NCBI GenBank assembly: GCA_949825045.1 | Contig: OX463816.1 | Span: 15,867,579-15,931,578, forward strand | Direction of reading: 5' to 3' | Length of the DNA: 64,000 bases | DNA from: Argyresthia goedartella | Taxonomy: Eukaryota; Arthropoda; Insecta; Lepidoptera; Argyresthiidae | Shown: positions 49,523 to 59,473 of the stretch, piece by piece | How positions within the stretch are numbered: the stretch's first letter is position 1 | Layout of the letters: every line of letters starts with the position of its first letter | The notes under the pieces: generated by a model | The model's input: only the letters and a program-made list of their open reading frames with translations | Told to the model about the DNA's origin: nothing | Databases searched by the model: none | Position numbers and translations under genes: made by a program

Positions 49523-51301
49523 CTAGCGAGGGCCCCCGGGGCCCCAATCTGCCTGTAACCGATCAGGTAGGCAGCTGTACGCCAGAGGGTCCCATTGTAC
49601 AAATGGCCCACGCGCCGGTTCCATTGCCACCCTACGACGCCCCCCGAAGAGGGGTGGGCGTGAATTCAACCGTGGCCGCTCCATGAGCGAGGGGGACATC
49701 ACCTGCGACCGACGAGGACGAGGCGACGAGCGGGGCGACAACTGAGGTGGCGTCCGAACCGCACCCGCATAGCTCGAAGGTGTCCCATGCCACCCGCCCG
49801 TTACGGCCTGCTCAACACACCCAATGTCCCGCTGAGTCGGATGCTGAGTCGCAACCGAAAACTCAGGGCCCCCCATGTGATGACCCTGAGTGCGGCCCTG
49901 CACCCCTGGGTGGCCGCGTGCTTGTGGCCCCATTGCCCGCTGAGTCGGATGTTGAGTCGCAACCGAAAACTCAGGGCCCCCCATGTGATGACCCTGAGTG
50001 CGGCCCTGCACCCTAGTACTGCCCTGTGCACGTAGGGACGTTGGCCCCTGAGTTGCGCTCCGAGTCCCAAACGAATTCTCAGGGCCCCTTGCCGTGTCAC
50101 CCTGGGTACGGCCCTGTGGTGGCTGTTGGCCGGACCGGTTCATGCACAACAGATTGTTGTGGGCCCCACCACAATATCCGCACATTTGTGTGCGCGTGCA
50201 GTCCCTAGCCATGTGTGGCCCGAGGCACAGGAAACACCAGCCCCGCTGCTTGGCCATCTGGCGCCGTCCCTGAACCCTAAGTTCCCCGAAATTATTGCAA
50301 TTGGCCACAGCATGGCCAATCTGCCTACAACATGGGCAGGTCTCACTATGTGGGGTCAATGCACTCACAGTCCCATATGACTGCCGGTTGGTGCGGTCCT
50401 TCCTCGTCGGAGGGCCCCTACTCACAGCGCTCCCGGCAGCTCTCTGTGGCTCCGAAGGATGGGTGACCGTCAACCCCAAATTCTCTGCCCGTCGAGACTC
50501 CTCTTCCAAAAATCCGACCAAGTCGGAGAAAGCGGGCAGGTCCTCGGCCGACCTCCCGTAAGACTGTTCGAAACGAGTCTGCACATCAGCGGGTAGGCGG
50601 GAAAGTACAATGTACAACAGTAAGTACGACCATTCACCAACCGGAAGTCCAAGATTCTCTAGAGCCTTGGTGACGGACAACAATGGGTTCAAAACCTCCG
50701 TCTGTATGGCCCCGACCTTGTTCACAACCGGGATGCTAAACAAACGGTTCAGTTGGGCATCGGCCAACCTCCCTTTGTTGTGGTAACGTCTGACCAACAA
50801 TTGCCTGGCCGTCTCATAGTTGCCCTCCGTAACTGTCAAATGAGCGACCAGCTCCCTAGGCTCACCCCTCAATGCTGCCACCAGCTGAGCCATCTTGACA
50901 GACTTGGTAATGTCCGATCGCAAGTGCACCAAACTGTCGAACAGATTGATGAAGCTCATCCATTCACCGGACACGCCGTCAAAGGTAGGCATAGTTATGG
51001 AAGGTAACCTGGTCCCCGATCCCTGATGCGGCAGAGGTGCTTCAATGTCACCACCATGGCTGGACTCGCGCTGTCTACGTATGTCCGCAGCCTTCTGCGT
51101 GATAGCAGCTGCCATCTCCATACATTGGTCGACATCCCCTATCAACCGTGACAGCCTGTCAGGTGCACAACCATCAACTGATTCCGCCTGCGCGGACAAT
51201 TCGAGCATCCTATTGTAACGTTCCTTACCGTCCATAGATCGCTCCAATACCACATCATGCCTATCTAAACGGTCTATCAGACCGTGTGCGGGGAAAACCA
51301 T
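49523..51301 (-). CDS. BEL-B Gag, uninterrupted
   Basis: A 592-residue frame, Met at 51301. N-terminal helical part, then the DUF1759 core (LPSITMPTFDGVSGEWMSFI, LFDSLVHLRSDI, VKMAQLVAALRGEPRELVAH, LPADVQTRFEQSYG). Three zinc-binding clusters follow between residues ~320 and 400 (CPCCRQIGHAVANC, CFLCLGPHMARDC, CGYCGGAHNNLLC). The tail is Gly/Pro/Gln-rich with a 36-residue tandem duplication (QGHHMGGPEFSVATQHPTQR occurs twice; 108-bp units starting 49831 and 49939). It ends with TAG at 49523-49525. Whether this stop is a natural Gag terminator or a mutation is unclear, since the pol frame continues in the same phase. Confidence 0.85.
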   Translation of the reverse strand: MVFPAHGLIDRLDRHDVVLERSMDGKERYNRMLELSAQAESVDGCAPDRLSRLIGDVDQCMEMAAAITQKAADIRRQRESSHGGDIEAPLPHQGSGTRLPSITMPTFDGVSGEWMSFINLFDSLVHLRSDITKSVKMAQLVAALRGEPRELVAHLTVTEGNYETARQLLVRRYHNKGRLADAQLNRLFSIPVVNKVGAIQTEVLNPLLSVTKALENLGLPVGEWSYLLLYIVLSRLPADVQTRFEQSYGRSAEDLPAFSDLVGFLEEESRRAENLGLTVTHPSEPQRAAGSAVSRGPPTRKDRTNRQSYGTVSALTPHSETCPCCRQIGHAVANCNNFGELRVQGRRQMAKQRGWCFLCLGPHMARDCTRTQMCGYCGGAHNNLLCMNRSGQQPPQGRTQGDTARGPENSFGTRSATQGPTSLRAQGSTRVQGRTQGHHMGGPEFSVATQHPTQRAMGPQARGHPGVQGRTQGHHMGGPEFSVATQHPTQRDIGCVEQAVTGGWHGTPSSYAGAVRTPPQLSPRSSPRPRRSQVMSPSLMERPRLNSRPPLFGGRRRVAMEPARGPFVQWDPLAYSCLPDRLQADWGPGGPR

Positions 51302-51938
51302 CTGAGTTCCTTAGAAACACCCTTCTGGATTTCAGATAACGACATGATCGGAACGATACTTACTCACAATTTGCAGTAACTCAATTTTATTGGACCCTCC
51401 AGTTTATAACCCAAACGAGGGAACCCTAAATTATAACTTAGATAATGTTGTTTTCCTTAAACAATAGGAACCGAGTTTTATATCTATATAAATTATGCTA
51501 CACTTTTAATATTCTAATCCTGTAAATAACAAGTTAGTTTAGTCAATATTAGTTCAAGTTATAAATTGCTATACACTTGCTGCACAATAAACTGAAAACA
51601 ATGTAATAGTCTGCTATCAATAGATGTAACTACCTATGTTAACCAAAACATTCATTCAATTCCAGTACTAGACCACTAATAGATTGACTAACTAGTAATT
51701 CAATGCAAATTTCAATTCACCTACAATGTACCTAAGTTGAGGACCTACTATTCTGAGTCACATCTCAGTACAACTGGTCATTTAGGGAAAACTGTAATAT
51801 CTGTCTGTCTACTACCAGCAATAGACTTATAGCTTACAAATACTACCAATCTATGTGGATATAGGAACAACCAAGTCGTGCTTTCCTGAAGCCCTTGACG
51901 GCTGCAAATCTCAGGAAGCCACGCTCTAGCTACCAAAA
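51302..51938 (-). other. BEL-B 5' leader
   Basis: AT-rich, non-coding. The bases TAGCTACCAAAA next to the LTR correspond to those in BEL-A and mark the primer-binding site. Confidence 0.65.
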
Positions 51939-52482
51939 TGTTCAGGCTTCTCAGCACCTAATGACCTCGTAGGGGCCCATAGCTACGAGGTAGCGTGACG
52001 ATCAGGTGCCAAGAAGTGATGAACGTCGGCGATTCACCGAGCTAAAGTTATGTGGGGTAGATCTAACCTGGTCTGTGCTTCGGTCCCGTCAACCTCCTGT
52101 CTCTCTGCAAGGCCCGGGCGCGCCCTAGGCTCTTCTTGGTAGACTGGTTCTTCAGCCAACCAGGCATGACTGGCGGGCCAGCTTCAATGAGCACAGTGTT
52201 CCAACACAGTTCTACGTGGTAAATACAAATCGGGCACGAAAATCCGAACTTTATCTGGTTCGAGAGACAACGGCACACTCAGCTATATTAATAATCCTGA
52301 GGGAATCCCGAATACATTCCAGATGCCCTGTGATTTAATTTCAACCAGCTAATCAACGCGTTTTCATTGCGGGGTTTCCTCGTCTGTCAGTTGTCAAAAA
52401 AAAACTGCCAGATTGACAGCTAACGTCAAATTAAAATGACCGTTCAGAAACCATCGATCGAATATCGATTTGTAATCGAACA
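51939..52482 (-). repeat. BEL-B 5' LTR
   Basis: 544 bp, partner of 45073-45626, shorter by a few small deletions (for example around 52208). Confidence 0.9.
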
Positions 52483-52596
52483 GATTGCTTAGTTAATTAA
52501 AAGAACTATAGGTCTACATTTAAGAAATTCTTGTAATCTAATTTGTTTAAGACTGTTTGTTCCTAAATAAATATAAATAAATAAATAAACTAAAAT

Positions 52597-52957
52597 GACA
52601 AAAGGATAGTTTTCCAAATCAAAAACCTTAATCAATCCTTAAACAGCATCCCGCTGTTTTAGAGAATTATAGTAGTCTTCGCTGAGAGTGAGAGAGAGGC
52701 TGAAGCTTCTACGACAGCCCTTGTACAGTCAAAAGTTTCTTAATACATCTGTTATAAAGCTACTGTAAAGCTACGAGCGATTCATAACACTGTTGTGAAG
52801 CTTCTATAATGCTTAGTGCTGTTTAATTTGGGGCCGGAATGGGTATTATATGGGCTGTGTAGTTAGCTATAATGCCATTGTACAGCAGACTAAACAGCGT
52901 CTAGTTTCAAAGTTTCCGTACTAGTAAGCTATTATACAGCAATTTGTGCTGGTTGGG
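52597..52957. repeat. Relic of an N1-like element
   Basis: The right end TTTGTGCTGGTTGGG (52943-52957) resembles the right terminus of N1 (25487-25501), and the interior shares motifs such as CTATTATACAGC and ATAATGC. No matching left terminus was found. No coding sequence. Confidence 0.4.
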
Positions 52958-52960
52958 AAC

Positions 52961-54388
52961 ACATATTTTAAATTTCTCCATTTCAAATTGTTCTTTCCCT
53001 ACTGCTTGGAAACAAGCATTAGTTATCCCTCTCCCCAAAACATCCAATCCCACCTCCTTTAAAGAATATCGCCCCATTTCTATCCTGCCGATCCTTTCTA
53101 AAGTCCTCGAATCCATTGTCCATACTCAGCTCTCCCATTATCTATACTCTAAAAATCTTCTTAATCCTTTTCAGTCTGGCTTTAGAACGGGTCATAGTAC
53201 TGTTACGGCTTTATTAAAAGTGACCGATAATATTCAGGTCGCCATGGATCAAAGGCAGCTCTCGTTGCTGGCTCTGCTGGACTTCAGCAGTGCTTTTAAC
53301 TGTGTTGACTTCGACATTCTCGTTGAACTTCTCAAATCTCTTAACGTCTCCTCCCTCTCTGCCAGCTGGTTTGACTCTTACCTAAGAAACCGAAAACAGC
53401 GTATCAAGTTGGAGGAGGCTTGTACGGAGTGGTGTGACCTCTCCTCCGGTGTCCCCCAAGGTGGCATTCTCTCTCCTCTTCTGTTCTCAATATTTATCAA
53501 TTCCATATCCGATGTCCTTTCTTCTTCCTATCATCTCTACGCGGATGACCTTCAGATCTATCGTCACTTCTCTCCTGATGATGTACATTCCGCTGTGGAG
53601 GCGTTAAACGCTGACTTGGCTGGTATTAGTGGATGGGCATCGTCATTTGGGTTGCTGGTTAATCCGAATAAGTCCCAGGCCATGATTAAGGTACCAGACA
53701 CTCTTTAAACACGTTGCAGCAATTGTCTACCCCTTCTGTTTTTTATAACGGTACTGTAATCATGTATAGCGATAAAGGATAAAGCATGGGTATCATCTTT
53801 GATAATCAATTGTCCTGGTCAATGCATGTTAATGAGGTCAGCAGGCGAGTTTACGCAACTTTTCATTCCCTCAGGAGACTTCAGAACTTTCTTCCTCGCC
53901 ATACCAAAATAACTCTCGCTCAGTCCCTTCTTCTCCCCCTCATTGATTATGCTGATGTTTGCTGGGTTAGCGCAAATGAAGAACAACTAAACAAACTCGA
54001 ACAACTTCAAAATCTCGGGATTCGGTTCATCTTCGGACTGCGCAAGTATGGCCACGTATCTCAGCATCGCAGGGAGCTGAAGTGGCGACCGATTCGGCTT
54101 CGACGGGACTCTCATATCCTGTGTTTCCTTTATAATATTTTGTGGAACCCTCGTTACCCTAACTTCCTACGTGATCGCTTCGAATTTATTTCTTCGAGCA
54201 GGCCTCGGAGAACTCATATGGCGTCTACGTTTAAAGCTCCAGATCGCTCCACTGCAGCCTACGAGCACGGGTTCAGAATCCGAGCCGTACGACTGTGGAA
54301 TGAGCTTCCTTGCACTATCAGGGACAGTCAATCTCTAAATATATTCAAAAATTGGCTAAAGAAGCACTATCTCTCCCTTTCCAGTTAG
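52961..54388 (+). pseudogene. L2 reverse transcriptase, truncated and frameshifted
   Basis: Frame 52944-53708 covers the fingers and palm: FKEYRPISILPILSKVLESI, LNPFQSGFRTGHSTV, LLDFSSAFNCVDFDIL (motif A), SSGVPQGGILSPLLF (motif B) and YHLYADDLQIYRHF (motif C). A short deletion near 53690 shifts the frame. Frame 53786-54388 gives the thumb and C-terminus (DNQLSWSMHVNEVSRR, LRKYGHVSQHRRELKW, RAVRLWNELPCTIRDS, LKKHYLSLSS). It supplies the C-terminus missing from copy L1. The endonuclease is absent. RT motifs are intact otherwise. Confidence 0.85.
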
Positions 54389-54722
54389 ATATATATATAT
54401 ATATATTTGTATGTATTAGTTTATTATACGGTTTATTCATATTTTTACGTTGTATGTAAGTAATTGTGTATGCAGTCTATTTTTAGCAATTAGGGTTATC
54501 AGTATAATATTGTTGTAGTATATATTAGTCGTAGTATTTATAGAGTTTTATTGTACGCGCAGGTCTTCCCCCGCTCAACCATCACCTCTCCTACCATCTT
54601 GGTTTGCTGGAAGAAATCTCTTTTGAGAGATAAGCTCGCCTTTGTACATGTTTTTTCTATTATAAGTTATATGTATGACTGTTTTGTGTAGTACAATAAA
54701 GAAAATTACGAAAATTACGAAG
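52961..54722 (+). mobile_element. LINE L2, 5'-truncated copy of the L1 family
   Basis: Plus-strand copy of the 16.8-20.8 kb LINE, starting inside RT (homology begins at ACACATATTTTAAATTTC) and keeping the true 3' end. The 3' UTR contains a TA run (54391-54408), AATAAA at 54698-54703 and a tail of GAAAATTAC units (54704-54722). Confidence 0.8.
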
Positions 54723-55146
54723 TAAATTAATTAATTATTCTAGTCACAACTGAAACTTGACTTTCCGTCTTCTTGCTTCGTTTGTTTGTCATTGGGGCAC
54801 CGCCAGCAACTGCGGCCGCCGCCTTCGCCCGACGTACTCGTTAGGGACGCACACATTGAAAGATGATAGCAAGTCCGGATTATAAATTTTGGTTTTCAGC
54901 AATTTAAAAATATATACCAATATTGTGAGTTCCCTCGTGACACTTAGCTCGTTGTACCCCACCATACCTAAAATAAATAGAGTGGGATACATCGAGGGGT
55001 AGAAAGGATATACTCCATACTGCCTAAGGTACAGAAATCTCAAAAACTTATTCTGAATACGTTCCAGCATGAGGCTATATTTAGCCTCATATGGAGCCCA
55101 GATGACAGCATTACATTCCAACTGACTTCTAACCAACGCATTGGCA
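54723..55146 (-). pseudogene. LINE RT C-terminal fragment
   Basis: Minus-strand sense ANALVRSQLECNAVIWAPYE, LMLERIQNKFLRFLYLRQYG and RELTILVYIFKLLKTKIYNP down to PNEYVGRRRRPQLLAVPQ (stop 54789). This is the end region of a LINE RT of a family different from L1/L2. It joins at about 55146 to an env-like N-terminus of BEL-D, so the formal frame 54789-55322 is a chimera created by insertion. Confidence 0.65.
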
Positions 55147-55322
55147 GGTATCAACCAATATAGGCTGTACTCGTCATGATGAATTGTATTTTTCCGATTT
55201 CGTCGCTCTTCTTCAATCGTGATTATCTTGTACTGTTTTACGTCGATGTTTTCAGCTCGAGACACATGTATTGATGGCAGACATATTAGTGATACTAGTA
55301 GTAAGGTAAGGAAGCTGCTCAC
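55147..55322 (-). pseudogene. Env-like N-terminus of BEL-D
   Basis: A Met at 55322 starts just as the pol frame stops (overlap of 4 bases). The first ~24 residues are a clear signal peptide (MSSFLTLLLVSLICLPSI), followed by hydrophilic sequence to about residue 58, where LINE sequence begins. Its position after DUF5641 and the signal peptide fit an envelope gene, as in env-bearing BEL/Pao elements. Too little is left to identify the family. Inference. Confidence 0.4.
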
Positions 55323-56160
55323 TTTTCCTCTGCGTGTAGGGAGTTTTTAGTTTTATACTCCTTCGATTTTCTCAGTTCGTCGATATTTAATTGTTGGTTT
55401 ATATTTATCGGGAGGGCTGTTATTTTGACTATGGGACGTTTGATTGCACCTCCCTTGGCCTTTATTATCACCACTCGAACGAGTCCATCCTTTCCGAGAT
55501 GCTGTTCCATTATTCTACCCATCACCCATTTTCCAGGTGCTAATTTGGCCTTTTTTGGCTTCTAATCTAATCTAGCACTTCGTCACCATTCTGTAAGTTT
55601 TCTTTTTTCTATAGACATTTTGATCTTTATTGAAGCTGATGAAGATATTCACTCGACCACCGTTACCAAAAGTTTTGTGACTTAAATTCTGGAACCCTCC
55701 ACCTTTTCCACATTTCAATGTTTCTTTCATCTATATAATCTTCTTTTGGCAGGGTTAGGGTAGTGCTCCCAGTCAAGAAATGCACAGGTGTTAAATATTC
55801 CAGATCTTCTGAATCCTCAGAAAGAGGACACAAAGGACGGCTGTATATGCAGGCTTCGATTTGACATAGGAGAGTACTGAACTCTTCATACGTCAGATTT
55901 TGTTCGCCAAGTACTCTGCGTAGATGATGTTGATAGTCTTAACAGCCGCCTCTCTTAGTCCACCAGCAAATGGCCAGATTCGTGCGTTGAAAAGCCATCG
56001 AATTCGAAGACTGTTGATTTACCCGAATGACTCATTTGACATCATGGTTTTAAAGTCTCTCTTCGGAACTCTCAGTCGGAATATTAAACTCATCATCTGA
56101 TAATTGAATGTGCTTTGGAATATGAAAGCTAGACAAGCAGATGTGCTGTTGGGGGAGGTC
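55319..56160 (-). pseudogene. BEL-D integrase and DUF5641, multiple shifts
   Basis: From 56160: IPKHIQLSDDEFNIPTESSE (protease tail), stops, then RIWPFAGGLREAAVKTINI, which is the integrase segment carrying the catalytic Glu region. Degraded PLCPLSEDSEDLE-like and FLTGSTT-like stretches follow through several frames. The frame 55319-55525 closes it with GRIMEQHLGKDGLVRVVIIK then KRPIVKITALPI, the BEL pol C-terminus. The D,D positions of the integrase are missing. Confidence 0.65.
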
Positions 56161-56189
56161 AGCAGTGATGGAATTAACAACATTGCATT

Positions 56190-56640
56190 TTACATCCAAT
56201 TGTACATTGTTGATTGAGAATTAATTTTTATATTAACATATTTATTGACATTATTATATTTATTACCAATCCCAATTATTGTGGCATTTTGTTTTTTAGT
56301 TTTAATACTTAACCTTTTATCTAACGGTGTACAACGGTGTCTAACGGTGTATCTAACAAAGGAACCCTGGCTAGCTGGGTCAAACAGCGCTCTGACAAAC
56401 ACCTCAAGACCATAGTTGTCGTACAGTTTTACCTTTATTGTTGTTAACAAGATATTTTTGATGAGTAATTTGTGTACGTAAAGATACAAGAGAATCTTTT
56501 TCTGGTTTGCTATCTTCATGCAGAAGCGTATTGTGTATATGCATTTTGCATGAAAAATTGAATTTACATTTGTCTGAGTGAAGCTTCAAGCACACTGCGC
56601 ATAATTTTTGAAGCTGAATTTTTTCCCGACAATTTTTGTG
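56190..56640 (-). pseudogene. BEL-D Gag zinc knuckle and protease start
   Basis: Sense QKLCAVCLKLHSDKCKFNFS then CKMHIHNTLLHEDSK is a BEL-type zinc-knuckle pair ending in the conserved HNTLLH. Frame 56190-56519 then gives TTIKVKLYDNYGLEVFVRAL, FDPASQGSFV (protease active-site region; the expected DSAS is changed to DPAS) and TIIGIGNKYN. Joined with the integrase immediately downstream, it shows a deletion of RT. Confidence 0.65.
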
Positions 56641-57665
56641 CTTGAATATATATGGTCTGTTTAGTTAATAGACTAATTTACACCGATCTTGTAGATTGAT
56701 ACTGTACGAGTAGAATAAGACTTTTCTTGTCTTTATACACCAGATTTGTGGGTTCAGGTGTCAGTAAGATGAGGCTGATCTTGCCTTCATACACTTGGCT
56801 ACGGCTGGCGTCTATTGAGTAAGACTAACGAAGTCTTCAGTTGAGTACTCCCTGCAGTGGAGGTCAGTTCTATTCTGCGTGAGCGAAGTAAGTAAGTACA
56901 GTAAAGTAAGTAAAGTAAGTTGAACTGCAATATATTAGTAGGTAGAATACAATTATTAATGCCGCATTTGCATTGTACAAGGTTAGCTGGTACAACTTGG
57001 TGTAAATAATTTTGAAATTATTTATTTCTGCTTATTATTTTTAATAATTTATATTGTATTATTTGTACTAGTTAAGCACAAGTAAATTTAAAGACATCAA
57101 AAAATCCATTTGAAGGGATTTTCTTCGCCCTGCTTCTCCCACAGTGTTCCAATGTAGAGAAGGGGCAAAAACTTACATTAGATAAATGTACAGTAATAAA
57201 CTTTTGATTTGATTTGTCAGCGGAAAGCTTCCCTTCATATTTAATTTTATAATATAAGATTTTCATGCCCTATTTCGTGACTATTGGTTTTGATTACCTT
57301 GCGAATATTAGACAATTAAAAAAAAATGTGACATATATGGCGGGTATCTTAATTGTATTGACCTATAAGTATGATTATTTCGCAATTTTAACAAACCACA
57401 GACCTGAGTAATCAATACTAATTTCAAATTGATATTAACGCTTCTGACTAACGTTCCTGAGGAAAAGGGTCTTTAACGACGAATATACGGCCAGACTGGC
57501 GGAAAACGAGGTGATCACATATGGATTCCTTTTTTTCCTTTTAAGTTACCGAACCCTATAAAGGAAGGAGAATTTACCTTATTGTTCCGTTACCAAAGTC
57601 ACAAAAATTTTGCTTTTTGTAAAAACGATTCAATGGAAGGTAACTTTAAAATTAGACTAGTCAAC
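56641..57665. other. Non-coding, repeat-derived
   Basis: No gene recognised. 56905-57000 matches 16465-16575, and 57010-57090 resembles 8445-8520. These pieces probably belong to one dispersed element. Confidence 0.45.
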
Positions 57666-57810
57666 GAACGATTCTAGATGGAAAAGTCGAAAGCAGAAAG
57701 TTTAACTTCGAATCCTGGTGAGGACTAGTAAGGACAAACAAACTAAAAATCCTAACCCCTCTGAGGTGAACCCTAGGGGAGAGGGTAGGGAGAAGGGAAG
57801 GCACAAATAA
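57666..57810. repeat. Dispersed repeat, related to 31035-31190
   Basis: Shares TCTAGATGGAAAAGTCGAA-type start, AGCAGAAAGTTTAACTTCG and CTCTGAGGTGAACCCTAGGG with the copy in the Kazal-like gene intron. Confidence 0.55.
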
Positions 57811-59278
57811 GGTAGATTTAGATTTACAAGAATACTAGGTCAGATTAGTGTTATATTAAGTAGATTATATTGACTTTTTTTGCTCTACTTTGATTCGTAA
57901 TCGTTACTGGTCTTGGGCTGAGAATGTATCAACTATATAGTAAGAGAATTCCAAGGAATAGAGAGAACAAAAACAAGAGACAAATAATCTCGTAATCCTT
58001 CCTTAACCCAAAATAAAATTACTCACATGATATTAAGCGTTGATGTATGTGAAGCAAGATTAGTCCCCAAATTATACCACCGAATTACAGCCAGCTCCAG
58101 CCATCACCACAAATTTTATTTGGGTGATAAACGCTCTCTCAAATTGCCCACATTTATAATGTACGTACTGGAGCGGGACTAATGTAGCCTCGTCAAGCAT
58201 TCCGGGTAGATGGAGTAAATTCCCTTCGCAATACGGGTTCATTTGGCCTCGTCGTTTGCTGAGAACAGAGAAACTTTTACTTTTGGATCCGCCCTGCTTC
58301 CCTACTTATACAAATGTTATTGAACTTAGTGTAATATGGCTAGTTTTTAGGGTTCCGTAAAGAAACAAGAAATCCTAATTTAACTTTGTTGGAATCAAAA
58401 AATAAACACATTTATCCCATATGACTATGTATATTATTATTATTTTCAAATTGATATACCAGCGGCAACAGGAAACAGCGACTGAAACGAATGACATGTC
58501 AGTCGTCATTCTATAATCTTAACGGCAACACAGGCTCGTCGTAATAGCAGTAAAGACATATTTTGTATCAGTATGTGAAATTCAACAGCTAAAAAGAGAA
58601 GAGTGTTAGACCTGTATGCATGTATGTATGTCTGACCATTGATACTATTAACTATCAGAGAATAGTGGTAACTAGTAACCCGCCTTCGTGCTAGTGGCAC
58701 TAACTACCGACCATAATTTTATGATCAGATTTTGGTGGAATATGACCTCGGTCAATTGGATCATGGGATTTTAAGTTTGTATGGAGTTGGCAAATTTATT
58801 CAGAGAATAGTGGTAACACGCCTTCGTGCTAGTGGTACTCAGATGAATAATATAATAACTCTTTGCTTTCAAAATTGCATTACATAATTTACATATATCG
58901 CACGGATAGTTGTCACTTCTGCGTAGACCTCTAATTTGTTACTCTATGCTTTCAGCGAAACGTGGGGCTACATGGCGCGTCGACATGAGTTAAAATTGGT
59001 ACAAAAGTAATTAAATTATGCGTGATTTTGCAAAAATGCAGAAAGCCTAAATGTGGAAAGTCACTCCTTTACTTTTATTTAATTTTCCTATGAAGTAAGT
59101 GCAGTTAGTATACATAAAGTATACATAAAGGCATATTTGCGTAACCTTTTGCACTCCAATGCGTCGTGTTGTCGCAGCCGTCCAGCACACTCAGACTAAG
59201 CGCGTTTGTTCCAATTGCCTTAAATAGGTTTTACAAGAAATCAAGCCGAGGCGCCTACTTTAGTGTATACATGATTAC
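57811..59278. other. Non-coding stretch
   Basis: No coding frame supported. It includes a GTAT microsatellite (58616-58634) and a spaced duplication: AGAGAATAGTGGTAAC...GCCTTCGTGCTAGTGG at 58655-58700 and again at 58800-58838. Confidence 0.45.
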
Positions 59279-59473
59279 TCAAGGCCCCGAGGTCGGCATG
59301 ATCACTTTGAATTGAACTGCAACCGGAACCTTACATGTCTCGACAAGATTATATTTCTTAGGTTCATCAGATAATCTCGTTTGCCTGTGAAATGGACACC
59401 TACGATATACTGCTGCCGTTATAAGAGCAACAGACGCAATGAGAAAAAGTTGATTAAACATCAAGATGTACAT
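59279..59473 (-). CDS. Small secreted-type peptide, unrecognised
   Basis: A 64-residue minus-strand frame with two close Mets (59473 and 59461). The N-terminal ~23 residues (MFNQLFLIASVALITAAVY) are a good signal peptide, followed by a short basic region with two cysteines (RRCPFHRQTRLSDE...ETCKVPV). A donor-like GTAAGG inside the frame (about 59334-59339) leaves open that this is only a first exon. No TE family matches it by eye. It could be a host peptide gene or a chance frame. Function unknown. Confidence 0.3.
   Translation of the reverse strand: MYILMFNQLFLIASVALITAAVYRRCPFHRQTRLSDEPKKYNLVETCKVPVAVQFKVIMPTSGP

Larger units (their letters stand above)
45073..52482 (-). mobile_element. 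Complete BEL/Pao retrotransposon BEL-B
   Basis: A 7410-bp minus-strand element: LTRs 45073-45626 and 51939-52482 with TGTT...AACA ends, 5-bp target duplication, leader, Gag, protease, RT, RNase H, integrase and DUF5641. The whole polyprotein from 51301 down to 45659 is in one frame with six in-frame stop codons and no frameshift. The LTRs differ at more than 20 positions and several indels by eye. It sits in the 3' UTR of LINE E. Confidence 0.92.
45068..52487. repeat. GATTG target duplication of BEL-B
   Basis: GATTG at 45068-45072 and 52483-52487, directly outside the LTRs. Confidence 0.85.
40534..52587 (+). mobile_element. Full-length LINE E (Jockey-type) with BEL-B in its 3' UTR
   Basis: Plus strand: 5' UTR with a TCATTC initiator-like start (40537-40542), ORF1, ORF2, and 3' UTR ending in AAAT repeats (52563-52587). 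BEL-B interrupts the 3' UTR between 45072 and 52483. Without BEL-B the element is about 4.64 kb, a normal length for Jockey elements. Both ORFs carry frameshifts and stops. Confidence 0.75.
40525..52596. repeat. 9-bp target duplication AACTAAAAT of LINE E
   Basis: AACTAAAAT at 40525-40533 and at 52588-52596. The right copy directly follows the A-rich AAAT tail of the element. The left copy directly precedes AAAATCATTC, a Jockey-like 5' start. Confidence 0.65.
55147..56640 (-). mobile_element. Deleted BEL/Pao element BEL-D with start of an env-like frame
   Basis: Minus-strand order: gag zinc knuckle (56520-56640), protease (56190-56519), end of protease and integrase (55560-56160), DUF5641 (55319-55560), env-like start (55147-55322). 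RT and RNase H are missing. No LTR recognised. Confidence 0.6.

Noticed and set aside
54789..55322. One 177-residue protein with signal peptide
   Set aside because: The frame is a chimera: an env-like start of a BEL element joined to the C-terminus of a LINE reverse transcriptase.
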